Source: Crossaster papposus
Lineage: Eukaryota; Echinodermata; Asteroidea; Velatida; Solasteridae
NCBI GenBank assembly: GCA_037893245.1
Contig: JBAIAA010000103.1
Location: 806,001 to 870,000, forward strand
Direction of reading: 5' to 3'
DNA: 64,000 nucleotides
The translations under genes and the position numbers were made by a program. Every line of letters begins with the position of its first letter. Within the stretch, counting starts at the first letter, position 1. Under the pieces are notes generated by a model, which saw only the letters and a program-made list of their open reading frames with translations, had not been told where the DNA came from and did no database searches. Shown one piece after another: positions 11,153 to 22,814 of the stretch.

Positions 11153-11310
11153 CACTGCATGCAAAGCGTTTGAACACCATACCTGAGGATATGTTGCCGT
11201 GCCTTAATCCTGCAAATATAGGTTTCTACGATTTGCCGTTGTGCCAACAACGCCACGCCCCCTGACAGAGCCAGAACAAAAACGACAATGAGTACCACCC
11301 ACAGACATAA
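11153..11310 (-). other. Hydrophobic minus-strand frame, doubtful exon
   Basis: On the minus strand the sequence encodes WVVLIVVFVLALSGGVALLA, a good match for a membrane helix, followed by QRQIVETY. It lies downstream of the last lipase exon found, and membrane-type phospholipase B1 ends in such an anchor. However, I see no convincing acceptor joining it, and the same stretch also looks like a pyrimidine-rich splice acceptor (TTTTTGTTCTGGCTCTGTCAG region). Recorded as a possibility only. Confidence 0.15.
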
Positions 11311-11482
11311 TGGCCGAGTTCGGGCGGTCTGTTCTTGACACGCGAACTCTGTTCTTACGCTCGAACGGCGGGAACGCGACCCGTGAACATTGCACTCGGA
11401 ACAAGAACACACACCACCTATCCACCAGGGTTTTGCAAGAACAAGTTACGCGTGTCAAGAATAGACCGCCCGAACTCGGCCA
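11311..11482. mobile_element. 172-bp MITE-like inverted repeat
   Basis: TGGCCGAGTTCGGGCGGTCT at 11311 is matched inverted by AGACCGCCCGAACTCGGCCA ending at 11482. The pairing extends through TTCTTGACACGCG, giving arms of about 35 bp. No coding capacity. Confidence 0.75.
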
Positions 11483-12386
11483 ATAAACCTGTAGACCGCC
11501 AGTCGTGTGCACAAAACCGTGATTTGCAAAGTATGGGCAAAACGACGCGTAGGTTGCACGGCATGCGCGTGTAGATAATCGTGTAACACTATCATTCGTT
11601 CGACGGGCAACACACCGCGCGCTTTTTACGTTCTGTGCGCATACCGGGCAACGCGCTTAACACAAAAATGGGCCTAAAAGTCTTTATTTGAGAGTATCAA
11701 GATAGATTGACACTGGATATGCTTAATCTACATGGCATATGGTATAACCCTATGTAATTTTTTTTTTAAATCGATAAATTCTTTTATATAATTATTTGAC
11801 AGGAACAGTTCGGGTGTGTACAAATTCCCTATACCGAGGGCTAAATTTGCCCATAGTTGGTATTTTAGTCGGGCGCCGCGAAATCACGAAATCATCCTGT
11901 AGTTTTGAATAGGACCTGGCGGTCTATGTGTTTATATGTCTGTGGTACCACCACGCCGCCCGAAAGCCCGCCCTCATTGGTCCCTGGCGAAGATGGCCCA
12001 CTTTGGCCAAGTTCGATCAAGGACTATAGTTAACTATAGTTTGACTAACTCTGATCGAACTCAGGTTAGTCGACGATGGTTCGACTAGAGTCGTTCGCAC
12101 TTTAAAGGTTCTACGCAGACCTTTCGAGGAGAATTGCTGTTTAATAATTTAAAATGTGCCTTGGTGTGTAAGTAACAAGACCAGGGGTGATAAAATGGTA
12201 TAAAATGACATTAATTGGGGTTAATCACCGTAAATTGGCCCCCTCATTCACACGTTCAAACACTGACAAATGGTGGCGCTGTTCGTGACGAACATTCGGC
12301 AACCCCCAAAAAGAAAAAAAATTATAGTCTGGTTCCTGACAATACGTCTGGACACTAGATAAGCCCCGTACGGGGCGCGCTTTTTC
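11483..12386. other. No gene recognised; one small palindrome
   Basis: The only structure I see is a short inverted repeat at about 12009-12053 (GTTCGATCA ... TGATCGAAC) enclosing CTATAGTTAACTATAG. The sequence AGTCTGGTTCCT at about 12335 recurs near other elements (about 16848, 17085, 22255 and 22320). Confidence 0.4.
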
Positions 12387-12729
12387 TTTCCGTACCACTA
12401 ACGCGTCAATTTGCCCGTTTCATTGGAATGGGGCGACTTGAATGGAGACTTTTATAACTTTTACTATAAGACCCTATCTAGATGAGATTATTAACCAATA
12501 ATTTGGGTTAAAAGGTATAAAAGTCGTGTATACGAAAAACTAGGGACTGTATACAATTAACTAGGGACTGTATCCATTAATTTTGGTGAATTATGGCTGT
12601 CAACGTCGTTGGTCTTCATACGTTCCGCCCGTATCCAAATCGATTCGTATTGAAGCGCGCGCTTTGGTCTCCATTCAAGTCGCCCCATTCGAATGAAACG
12701 GGCAAATTGACGCGTTAGTGGTACGGAAA
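12387..12729. mobile_element. 343-bp element with 63-bp inverted terminal arms
   Basis: The arms 12387-12449 and 12667-12729 are inverted copies with about one mismatch, starting TTTCCGTACCACTAACGCG and continuing to ACTTGAATGGAGAC. Weaker pairing continues outside as CGTACGG motifs on both sides. The interior holds the direct repeat AACTAGGGACTGTAT twice (about 12540-12575) and no gene. Confidence 0.85.
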
Positions 12730-13658
12730 AAAAAATCGCGTACGGCGCGATGCCGCTTCACTGCGTGCATGCAGCATGCGATCCGCGTACGTAAATACAT
12801 GTACAATATACACCATGCACCCAGTTACGCACGCAGCAGATTTTGATCAGACATGGCGAGTGAAGACGACAGTTCGGGGCCGGGGAGCGCATATTCCACC
12901 GAATCGGACGAAATATCCGCAGTATCATCAGGTCCTACATCTGAACCTGCAGCAACACATCTGGCTGGCATTCTTCTTTTAATAAGAAAACTCGGAACAA
13001 TTCCTTTGACAATAACTTGAGTCAACCATCGACTGAATGATTTTGCATCAATACGCGTGGCACATGATGCATGCATGCACGGGCACGCTGGTCGCGACGT
13101 CGAAGTCTTCCCGAACATACGTCACAATTATGCAAATTTTACATGTTAATAAGCTACCATTCTAGGGGCGGGGCCGGTCCCCCAAAGCACTTTATTATTT
13201 GTTTTCTCATATTAATTACCAACAAACTTTTATAAACTGAAAATCACTCAATTAGTTATAAGCTTTCATTTAAACTAATAAAAACCACATTTCTAGACCC
13301 TTTAACTTCAGTGCGCATGCCCTAATGACGTCACGAACTAACCACTGGTTAACTATAGTTCCTTCTTCGAGCTTGGCCTTTGCTGTTGGCCATCTTGTTG
13401 CTGTTGGTTTTGTTGTTGGTCTTCATTTCTGCTGTTCTTGTTGGTGTAAAAATACGGGAAGTCCTTTGGGGAAAAGTAAACAAAAGGGTTTTATCCCGAG
13501 TGCATAACAGACCTTATTCTTGCTCAAAAAAAAGAGTTCGTATACTCGAAAAGGGCACAAATCTCTGGTTGTAATTCTGGAAGAAGCTGGCCTAATTATA
13601 ATGTAATTTGCTCCACGAAATAAACAAACTGTTCATTCAATATTCCCGGCACACCTAC
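12730..13658. other. No confirmed gene; acidic small frame and hydrophobic frame
   Basis: The stretch holds the 55-codon frame at 12854-13021 (separate entry) and, at 13380-13500 plus strand, a leucine/valine-rich frame (LLAILLLLVLLLVFISAVLV) arising from a TTG/CTG-rich run. I see no splice context or domain that would make the latter a gene. Confidence 0.35.
12854..13021 (+). CDS. Hypothetical 55-residue acidic peptide
   Basis: ATG at 12854 in context GACATGG, stop at 13019-13021. The product begins MASEDDSSGPGSAYSTESDE, an acidic Ser-rich start, and ends with ATHLAGILLLIRKLG. It could be the first exon of a transposon-encoded or nuclear protein, or chance. Unrecognised. Confidence 0.2.
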
Positions 13659-13724
13659 CTCGGACGGACAGCGGAAATCCTCACCAGGCACCCAGTGTGT
13701 ATCCTTGGAACCCACAGGCTGGAT
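13659..13724 (-). CDS. PLB1-like: Lipase exon l: C-terminal tail
   Basis: Acceptor CTACCCAATAG, donor GTAGGT. It encodes [20 protein letters not shown] then SE, matching the LEPVGxK...CP segment that follows WNNM in PLB1. The presence of a donor means at least one more exon lies to the left. Confidence 0.85.
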
Positions 13725-16700
13725 CTATTGGGTAGTAATGCGAAGAAACGTCGATGTTTAAAGGTAGTATACACCATTTGCAGATATCGAAAATATTTAC
13801 TACCGAATTACTAAGAAATATATTACTCATTTGAAAGTAAATATTGATTCTAGGCAATGCATTCAGCAAAATGATTGCGCTAGATATCCTGTAATTATTC
13901 CGAATAGTAGAATTTTATAAAGAAAAATTCGGGATCGCCGGACGGCGATCGCGAAAAAAACCAAAGATAACTTAAGAATAACTGCTCGACGCCGGTTGAA
14001 AACAAACGCTGTTTTTTTGTTTTTCTCGGCATTCATGATTGTAAAACTTCGGACAGGTCAGTTAAACGATATTTACTATAAAATACAAGCCCCCCAAATC
14101 TACTTATTCATGATAATTCGAGCAATTACCAATGGTGTATCCTACCTTTGACACTGGTTGAAGCTTGACACGCTATATGCCGTTCACTTACATTTTCTGC
14201 ATGATTGTTTATGACAATATAATCGTTTTTAGCAAGCGTTATTATACAGAAAACGTCTAGAATAAAAAATATCTAAAATGTTTACCTGATATAAAGTCCG
14301 AAAAGGAAGGAAATGTGATTGATGAAGAGTAATACTAGGGTCTAGTATATTCAAATAAAACGGATGTGTGATGAAGAGAAATTACGCTATCTCATCAATA
14401 AGACCGATTAAGATCCAATCGAGTTGTACACACTGATTTGTGTCAAATCGTTTTAAAGAAGCGACTCGAGTCAAGTCATTAGGTTAAGAAGGTCGAGTCG
14501 AGTCGAGTCGAGTCACATGTGTACTCGAATCAAGCCAAGTCAAGTATTTAACTATAGTAATTCGAGTCACAAATATTTGAATATATATCTAAACTATACA
14601 TGTACAATAAGTAAACACACGTTACAGAAACACAAGGTGTGTGACAAGTCCATGACACGATATATGTTTGTTGTATCACGGAGGAAGGAAAACAGACTGC
14701 CGGTGTATATGTATACCATTTATGTGTACATAATTATTTGCGAACATACACGTGATTTCAACATAAACCGACACCTGCGTAAAGTCATTGCAAATTTTTT
14801 TCTCACAACGTTTAACTCTTATTTGTTAGGGACACGATTCTTATTAGCCTTCACTCGAGTCGAGTTATTCCAATGCGGGACTCGAATGAGTCGAGTCATC
14901 ATGGGGCTCAAGTCGCCAAAGAGGTCAACTTTGCGAAGACATGCACAATAGTCGGAATGACTTTAGATCAATATCGGTATCATCGGTATACAATCGATCG
15001 GTATCAGTCGGCGCTCAAACAAATCCACAGTCGCAAGAGTCGAAAAAATGTCAACTTCTGCGCCGCGACGGAACGCAGGCGGGAATCAATCGGAGTCGAC
15101 CAATCCAAAGTTATACGACGTCGTGCGCTCATCCCAAACATCCTGCAAACGTTCGCCATTTTGTGTGTGCATATCCAATGGAAAACGTTGTTCGCGGAGT
15201 TGGCAAACGTTAGGAACGTTCGCCTGAGTGAAACGCACCCCTTTTTTCAGTGTGACAAAAATGACCGAAACAGTCGTAGAGATCTATAGGGCGGTGGTTA
15301 CCAACAAAATGGTAAATTTAGCAATAAAAGAAAAACATTAAAAAACCCGGGCTCCCCTGCACAGAGTCCATTAGTCCTATTCCACCACTCACCATGTTAT
15401 TCCACGTAGCGACGTCCTGTGCTCCATGAGCCTTGACGCTGAAGTGGAAACAGTCTGGAGCGAAGAACGAAAGGTCCGGCTTGCCGTCCTGAAGCGTAAA
15501 ATCACAACACACATATTCAACTTTCGCTCGTTCCCACCGCCCATACTGACAATAGGAAGGTCTGACGCGCTTTAAGCTCTGACTGGATACATTTTGTGTG
15601 ACGTGTGAACTAGATGTCACCAGGGATGCGTTCCACTTACGCGAACTGTTTGCGCAAACGTTCGCCTACGTTTTGAGTTGGCGTTAATTGAAGTGGAACG
15701 ATATTTTAAAAACTACGTTTTCAAAATGGCTGCGCCCAGTGACAGTGACATCGTTTGGTTGGCTGCTTTTTGTCCAACTCAATATTTTTCTTTAAAAGAT
15801 CGCTGTGACTGCTGATAATGTTGCATTTTCTGCTAAAATGTATCCCTATGTTTTTACCCATTGTATTGTAACCTTCACAGTCACCGAGACCGGTTCATCA
15901 TGGACGTGACTAAGGGAAGGACTTCGCCCTGGAAATTCACAAGAGATGGTCGCAATTTTCCCGGCGAATTTCGCATTTGCGTATTACCGGTCCTATTTTC
16001 TTACTGCATTTTATGTACGACTAATGTCATTCTTGTAATTTCTGTAGTTTTCTAAAACGAATTTACATGCTCAGAAATCACGAATTTTTTGACGATGCAA
16101 TAGATATCGACCAAAATGGAATAATATCTTTTTTTTTAAACTTTGTTTAAGTAGGTTTTATTACGGGAATATATTAGTTTTACTATGTTGCAATTTTGAC
16201 TTTTGGGGGCAATAACGCCGCCCACATTTCCCCTCTAACACTGAATTGCAAAAGTATACCCAGCACGAAATGAGACGGAGGGACTCCCCGCCCCCTTAGT
16301 ACCAAAACCTATACACCCCCCCCCCCCCCCCGCACCACTACATGTGAATTTGACAGTCACTAAATGAACGTACCGGCCCTAGGGGTATAATGGTTTCCAG
16401 GAAAAACGGCTGGAAGACGGCAGCAAAATCCTCCCGGTCGAACTTCCCGCTATTGATGCTATCTTGCAGCATATTCTGTCGGGATTAATATATAATATAT
16501 TAAATATATATTAATATAAATAAGGGAATAAATGTGTGTTCGAGAGGTTTTAATCACTCTGTTTAATACCGCTTGGATTCTGGGTGCTGACCGAAGGCGA
16601 GGGTAATTATCAGCACCCAGACTCCAAGCGGTATTAAACAGAGTGATTAATACCGACCGAACACACATTTATTCCCATTCATAAATACCTTTTTTGTAAA

Positions 16701-19700
16701 ATTCAGCCAAAAAAGCCCCGAAAATCACGGAAAATTGTCGCAAGTAAATTTCGGTGTTTCGCCATTCTGTGTGTGTCAAATGACATGTTTCCGCCTCTGT
16801 CGCTCTACACAATACATACAATAAAGCGTATTTACTAGGAACCAGACTATTACTGCCATTGGCAACCTCGTTCCCAGGGTGTCGAGCTGTACGCGCCCAA
16901 CACCACCCGTTCTTACTATTGGAGATGTACGGTTGGAAATAAAGTGAGCCCTGGGGACGGGTATAATGCGCGTTGTCGCATTGTACTCCCAGGGCTCACT
17001 TTATTTTGTTAGTAAGAACGGGTGGTGTTGGGCGCGTACAGCTCGACACCCTGGGAACGAGGTTGCCAATGGCAGTAATAGTCTGGTTCCTAGTAAATAC
17101 GCTTTATTGTATGTATTGTGTAGAGCGACAGAGGCGGAAACATGTCATTTGACACACACAGAATGGCGAAACACCGAAATTTACTTGCGACAATTTTCCG
17201 TGATTTTCGGGGCTTTTTTGGCTGAATTTTACAAAAAAGGTATTTATGAATGGGAATAAATGTGTGTTCGGTCGGTATTAATCACTCTGTTTAATACCGC
17301 TTGGAGTCTGGGTGCTGATAATTACCCTCGCCTTCGGCTCGGGTAATTATCAGCACCCAGACTCCAAGCGGTATTAAACAGAGTGATTAAAACCTGTCGA
17401 ACACACATTTATTCCCTTAATAATAAATAAATTGAGGGGTTGTTTATAGTTTTTTTATAGGTATTTAATTCACAGTTTGTTTCTCTTTTACTGTAATAAT
17501 TCGTAATTTGTAATTTCGACAAGGCAAATTTCCATTTTCGATAAACAATAGAAAAGAAGAAAAAAAAAGGTACAATTAACACTCCTGGCATGAGAATAAA
17601 ATGTTGACGGTTAATGATTAATGTTTGTTGGTTGTATTTCATGAATAATTTATGAATTTGAAGAGGTTATACCTGATACTGTGTTGTAGCTTCTTGCATC
17701 ATTTTTCTGTCTTTGCTGTTACGGTTACACGGGCATAGAAAGCTGAGGAATAAAACATTATTCAACAATATTATTCAAATTGGTTTACGTTTTAACAAAG
17801 GTAAGATAGAACCGAGTTATATTCAACGATTGACAAAGGCAACGAAGTGAGCACATCTGCACACAAAATGAAGTAAGATATATGGCAGGGATATATACCC
17901 CCCCCTCATTCTGTTCGCTCATTGTGTTTCTAGAATCTCGGGAATTGTTTTCAGATATCTAGGGGATGTGTTAGGTAACAATAGAGCATATAAGCTGACC
18001 TCGAGAACGTGCGAGACTTTACGAGAAACCAAACTTCCAGTCAGCGTGATTTTTTCCCAGCATTGTAAAGGCAAATTAATACAATCACGTTGCAACTTGT
18101 ACGTCCGGGTCATACTTTTTGGCCTTCATTTAGAAAAAGTATGATGACAAAAAAGTGTCGACAGAATACTTCGTTCTTTGCTTAGCAAACACCTACAAGT
18201 GAAGAACATCACAGACGAATCCTGTCAACTCGGACACACGCCACGCCTCCAATATGCCGATTACATTGACAAACATCCGGGGCACCTGAGTGGAAAAAGA
18301 GACAGGTGTAGTCATTCGAATGATAATCGATACTGGAACATTGTAGTGTTCAACTAAATGTGTTCTGACAATTAACGTGCCCCATACTGCAGAATAAGCC
18401 AATTGCGTGTTAAATTGGAATAACATTTGGTACACTGACTTGCTCAACATGTTTGGCACATTTTAACTTTGAATTCATCAGACTAAAGACACTGTTGCTA
18501 TATCAGGTGATCCGAGGCAAGCCTTTGCATAGTTACGTAAGAGACGCTTGGCACCAATACATTGTTTACAATGGGAAAGAATGGCACAAAGACACCAGAC
18601 CATTCCGGAGCTTGGAGTTACTAAGCAAGAGCTTGCCCCGAATCACGTGATAAAGTAACAGTCTCTTTGGTCTGGATAATTCAAAGGTAAAATGTGTCAA
18701 ACATGTTAAGCAACCTCAAACCGTGCAGCCCAACAAGAACAGTCTGGGAGCCAGGTCTTGGAATCTGTCGTTTCGTTTCACCCATAAAAGAGAAAAGGTT
18801 CGACACTTGTATATGGAAGAGGGGTGTCTCTGGAGTATTATAAGTTTTAGGGTTCAGAAAAGTGGCTCTGCACAAACTACACAAGAATAACACAAAAACG
18901 CCCAGTTTTTCAAAGGATGGCTGTGTGGATGTTTATATCCTATCCCTTAAATGCCCTTTCAGATTAACATCATTTAGTTCAAAACACGTTTGGTGGCCCA
19001 ATTGGAACCGCTGATGAGAGGGTTTCGGAAAATGCGCTCTACAATTTCTCTGGTTGGCCTAATACTTTTCAGGGACAAACATTACACTTTTCTTGGTGAA
19101 AAAAAAAATAAAAACGAAAGGAAATGATACAGAGAAGATACATTGTGACCTTAAAAGTAGAACCCGGATTTCGCGGAGACTTTTAGAGTGTGCAGCGCAT
19201 TATATTATAAAAAGTCTACAACCGCTCGTGAAAGTGCTTTCTTTTTGCACGATTTCTAAGTAGTTTTGTCGACCTTTCAGAGCACGATTAGTTTATTTAC
19301 AATGATTCTTATACGTGAATAATGACTAAGGGGTAGATAAATAGCATCAGGATAAGTGGCATTAACGAGACAACCGCTTGGTGGCGCCCATCCCACGCTC
19401 AAAAAGCTAAATACAGCTACAATTGGAAGGCGGACTATATCCCCTTCGGATTACAGAGGAAGGGTTAAACTAGAATGTGAATTCTCTCACTTGGGACAAG
19501 ATCTTGACAGCTTCTTCAACGTGTGCCACATAGTTGGCCGGCGTATAACGGTCCGGGTTTCGGCACTGTAGACACAGGTCGTTCGCGCCAATGAACAGAG
19601 TCACCAACTTCCAATCGTTGTCCATGTCGACTTTGGGGTCATTACGCATGCGCTCCACCAACTTCCTGGCCTGATCTGGCATATTACTGCAGAAAGAATC

Positions 19701-22700
19701 GAGATAGTGGTATTGTTTTATTTTTGTACATTTCAATAAATAACGTAACACAGTTATTTATACAATGCATTAATAATTGTATGCGACACGGCATAGGCAC
19801 GACGTTTGAAACGGGCCTATAAGTCATCTTTAACCCCCCCCCCCCTTTTAGCATCGACGTTCCCAGAAAATGGCGCCTTCACTCACTTAAAAAAAAGATC
19901 TATATACACCGACTTACTCAGCAAAGGCCCCCGGTACAGCCACGTTTAGCTTGGAGTTTGGATTATCCACGTTGCCCGTTCCCGTTGAAAAACCATAGAC
20001 ATCGGAATTGTACTTCCTCAGGACATCTATCATAGAGTAAATTAATTTGCCAAGTTGACACGATATATTGCAAATAGTGTCTAATACCTGTATGAACCAA
20101 GCCGGGCGCACCGCCTTGATTTCAGTTTTCTGTTCACCACTCGAAATTGTTGGACTCCTTTGCAATGGCATGCGGTAAATTACGACTCCACCTCGATCTT
20201 AATAATTCTACCAAAACTTTGAATCTTCTACATATACAAAATTGTGGACGAAGTGAAGATTCACGTATGTTTCCATGTATTGCCTGATGTGTATCCGCTT
20301 AGTTATCAGGCAGACTTAACTGCTGCGCCTAGTCTCCGTGGTGTTTCACCAACATTAGGCCGTGCCTTAAACGTGATTCCAGAGCTGCGGCTACGTCTAT
20401 TGTCAGCGCATCACTGCGTATTTTTAATGGGTGCAGATCTAGACCTAGCTCTAGCCCGCTGATTCGAATGCAGTACAATATTGGCGTAACAGTGGCATAA
20501 AAGTCGGGGTTTCATACAGTTTACGCTCTGCAGATTATACTCAAAATAGGTTTCCAATAAAACTCATCGTATAGTCAGGCGCGCAAAGGTTTTTAAAGAA
20601 ATATTTTTGACATTTTATGCTCAATTGCCATGGAAATAAACGTGAATCATATTGGAACGTGAATCGTGTAAGGCAAAAAAACAATTATTGTGACTCAGAA
20701 AAAAGCCTTTGCACCCTACTAAATCACCTAGAAGGTTTTAATAAGATTTCTGGTTTCACTTTTATAGGTCTCACTTATTCCTAAAAAAAACCGGAAGTTT
20801 AAGAAAAAGACCAAATAGAGTAAAATCAGCAAATGCACTGCTTGCAAATACTTGAATACGGAGTAACGTATTCAAATCAAAATAAGAAAAAGAAAAGACT
20901 GAATCTGCCGTCATGTTTACGGAACAAAAGCTGATGGGCGACCAGTACAATACCTGGGCACAACAGAAAAAAACACCTAATTTGGCAGCAAGGACATTTG
21001 TGGACTATGAATAAAGTAGATCTGATAGACGAACGGAAACTCAATATGTAATCCTTTAAACGGCTCCGTTTATTTTGGACAAAAAGTGCAATAAATGAAG
21101 GTAAATTAATTTATTAAAATTTGAACACAATTGTGGATGTGCATATACTCACTTGGAAGTGTGACGACGCTCGAGAGGTCCTTGTCGCCTCCAATCCTGT
21201 CAATACAAAGACATCAAACAGAACAAAGAAAGAAAGAAAGAATGTAAACTATTATTGGTAAAGGAATTGCAGACTTCTTAACGATTAAAGGGAAAATTAA
21301 AGGGTTTTTTTCTTCGTTTTTGTGGCAGAGTATAGATTAAATAATAACAGTGCCACCGTCTCCAGAATAACGTCATATGTTTACATACAGACTTTTAAGA
21401 ATTCTGGCTGTGCAGGCGCAAAAAGAAAATGCCTCTAAAAAACGTATTTCTTACCTAATTTACCCCATTTTTTTGGTATTTATTATTTAATCTATACTCT
21501 GCCACAAAAAAAAAAAAAAAAAAAAAAAACACACTTTTAGTTCCCCTTTAAATTTAGCGAGTGGACCTAACAAATTTGGCATTTGGTACAAAGTTAATAA
21601 CTATAACTTCTTTTGGCCTATATTAAGCGGACATTTGAAACAAATAAATTGAAACTATTGTATGTGGCGTAAATCCGTTTCGGGAGCGATTTTGTATTTG
21701 TATACAAAAATTGTTATCCGATCGCATTTTAGCCAATCACAGGCCTGTGCATATTCAAGATCATTTTCAAGACATTCGACTTTTGGAAAGTTACAAGATA
21801 CCTTAAAATAGAAAAACAATTCATCATTTTCAGTCCCTTGCAATAATTTTAGAAGTAACTGTCTATCTACTTACGAAGCTGATAGACCCTTGTACTGTAT
21901 AGCAACTTCAATAAGTTTTTTCGCACCAGCCCCATTGGCTGCCTGTTAAAGAACAAACTACAGTGTATGATATGAAAATAATGTGACACGATTGTCGTCT
22001 GGGGCGACAGTAACAGTGGTAAACACACGATAATAATTATTCTTGTTATAAAGTTAATTTGATAAGTAAACCTGGCCCTAACAGAAAATTCCCGTATGTA
22101 ATCGTGCACTAAAAGTAAAAGGTATACACCATTAGCAAAAATAATAAAACAGAACTACTGAATTAGTTAGTGATTTAAAAGCGAACAAAAATTAGTTAGT
22201 CCACATTTTATTTTCAATACCGTTTACACATTCGTAAATGGCTGCCAGCCAGCTAGTCTGGTTTCCTAACCTAAAAATTTCCCAGCAGACGTTTATTGCT
22301 CGTCTGAAGGAAGTCAAGGAACCAGACTACAAAACAGCATTAAATTTCTAGATTTTTCCAAACTTTAAAAACAGGTCAGTGTCACAATAGTTACTGTAAG
22401 TGTATATGAACCCCAACGCATCCATTTTCAAAAATTACAGCAAAAGCAAATGGTGTATACTAACTCTAATTGGGAATGCTGCCAAATAATGCTATTTCAT
22501 CATGTACGTGTCCGAACGCCTCATTTGGAAAGTAGTTCGGGTACTTTTTGTAACACTTTCGCTTGCTGTTGTCTATAACATAATTGAGGAACCATTTTGT
22601 TGCATTATCTATATCAAGGCACGTCATAATAGTCATGTGCTTTGAGTCATGACGTGCCTTTGTCACCTCCAAATTAAGATCCAGGATTAAACCAAACCGA

Positions 22701-22783
22701 AATGACGGTGCAATTTCGAGGAGGATGGCCTCATATTTTCAAAAAAACATGAACAAATGTGTTTAGCTTAAGCTTTTAAAGGT

Positions 22784-22814
<31 letters not shown>

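Noticed and set aside
11204-11512. C-terminal membrane anchor exon of the lipase
   Set aside because: The helix is attractive, but no acceptor and phase join it to exon l, and the sequence overlaps a MITE edge. Kept only as a low-confidence note.
13380-13500. Membrane-protein exon on the plus strand
   Set aside because: The Leu/Val-rich frame comes from a TTG/CTG-rich run, with no splice context and no similarity.
16966-17259. 97-codon frame inside the palindrome
   Set aside because: It lies wholly in one arm of the fold-back and has no protein-like signature.
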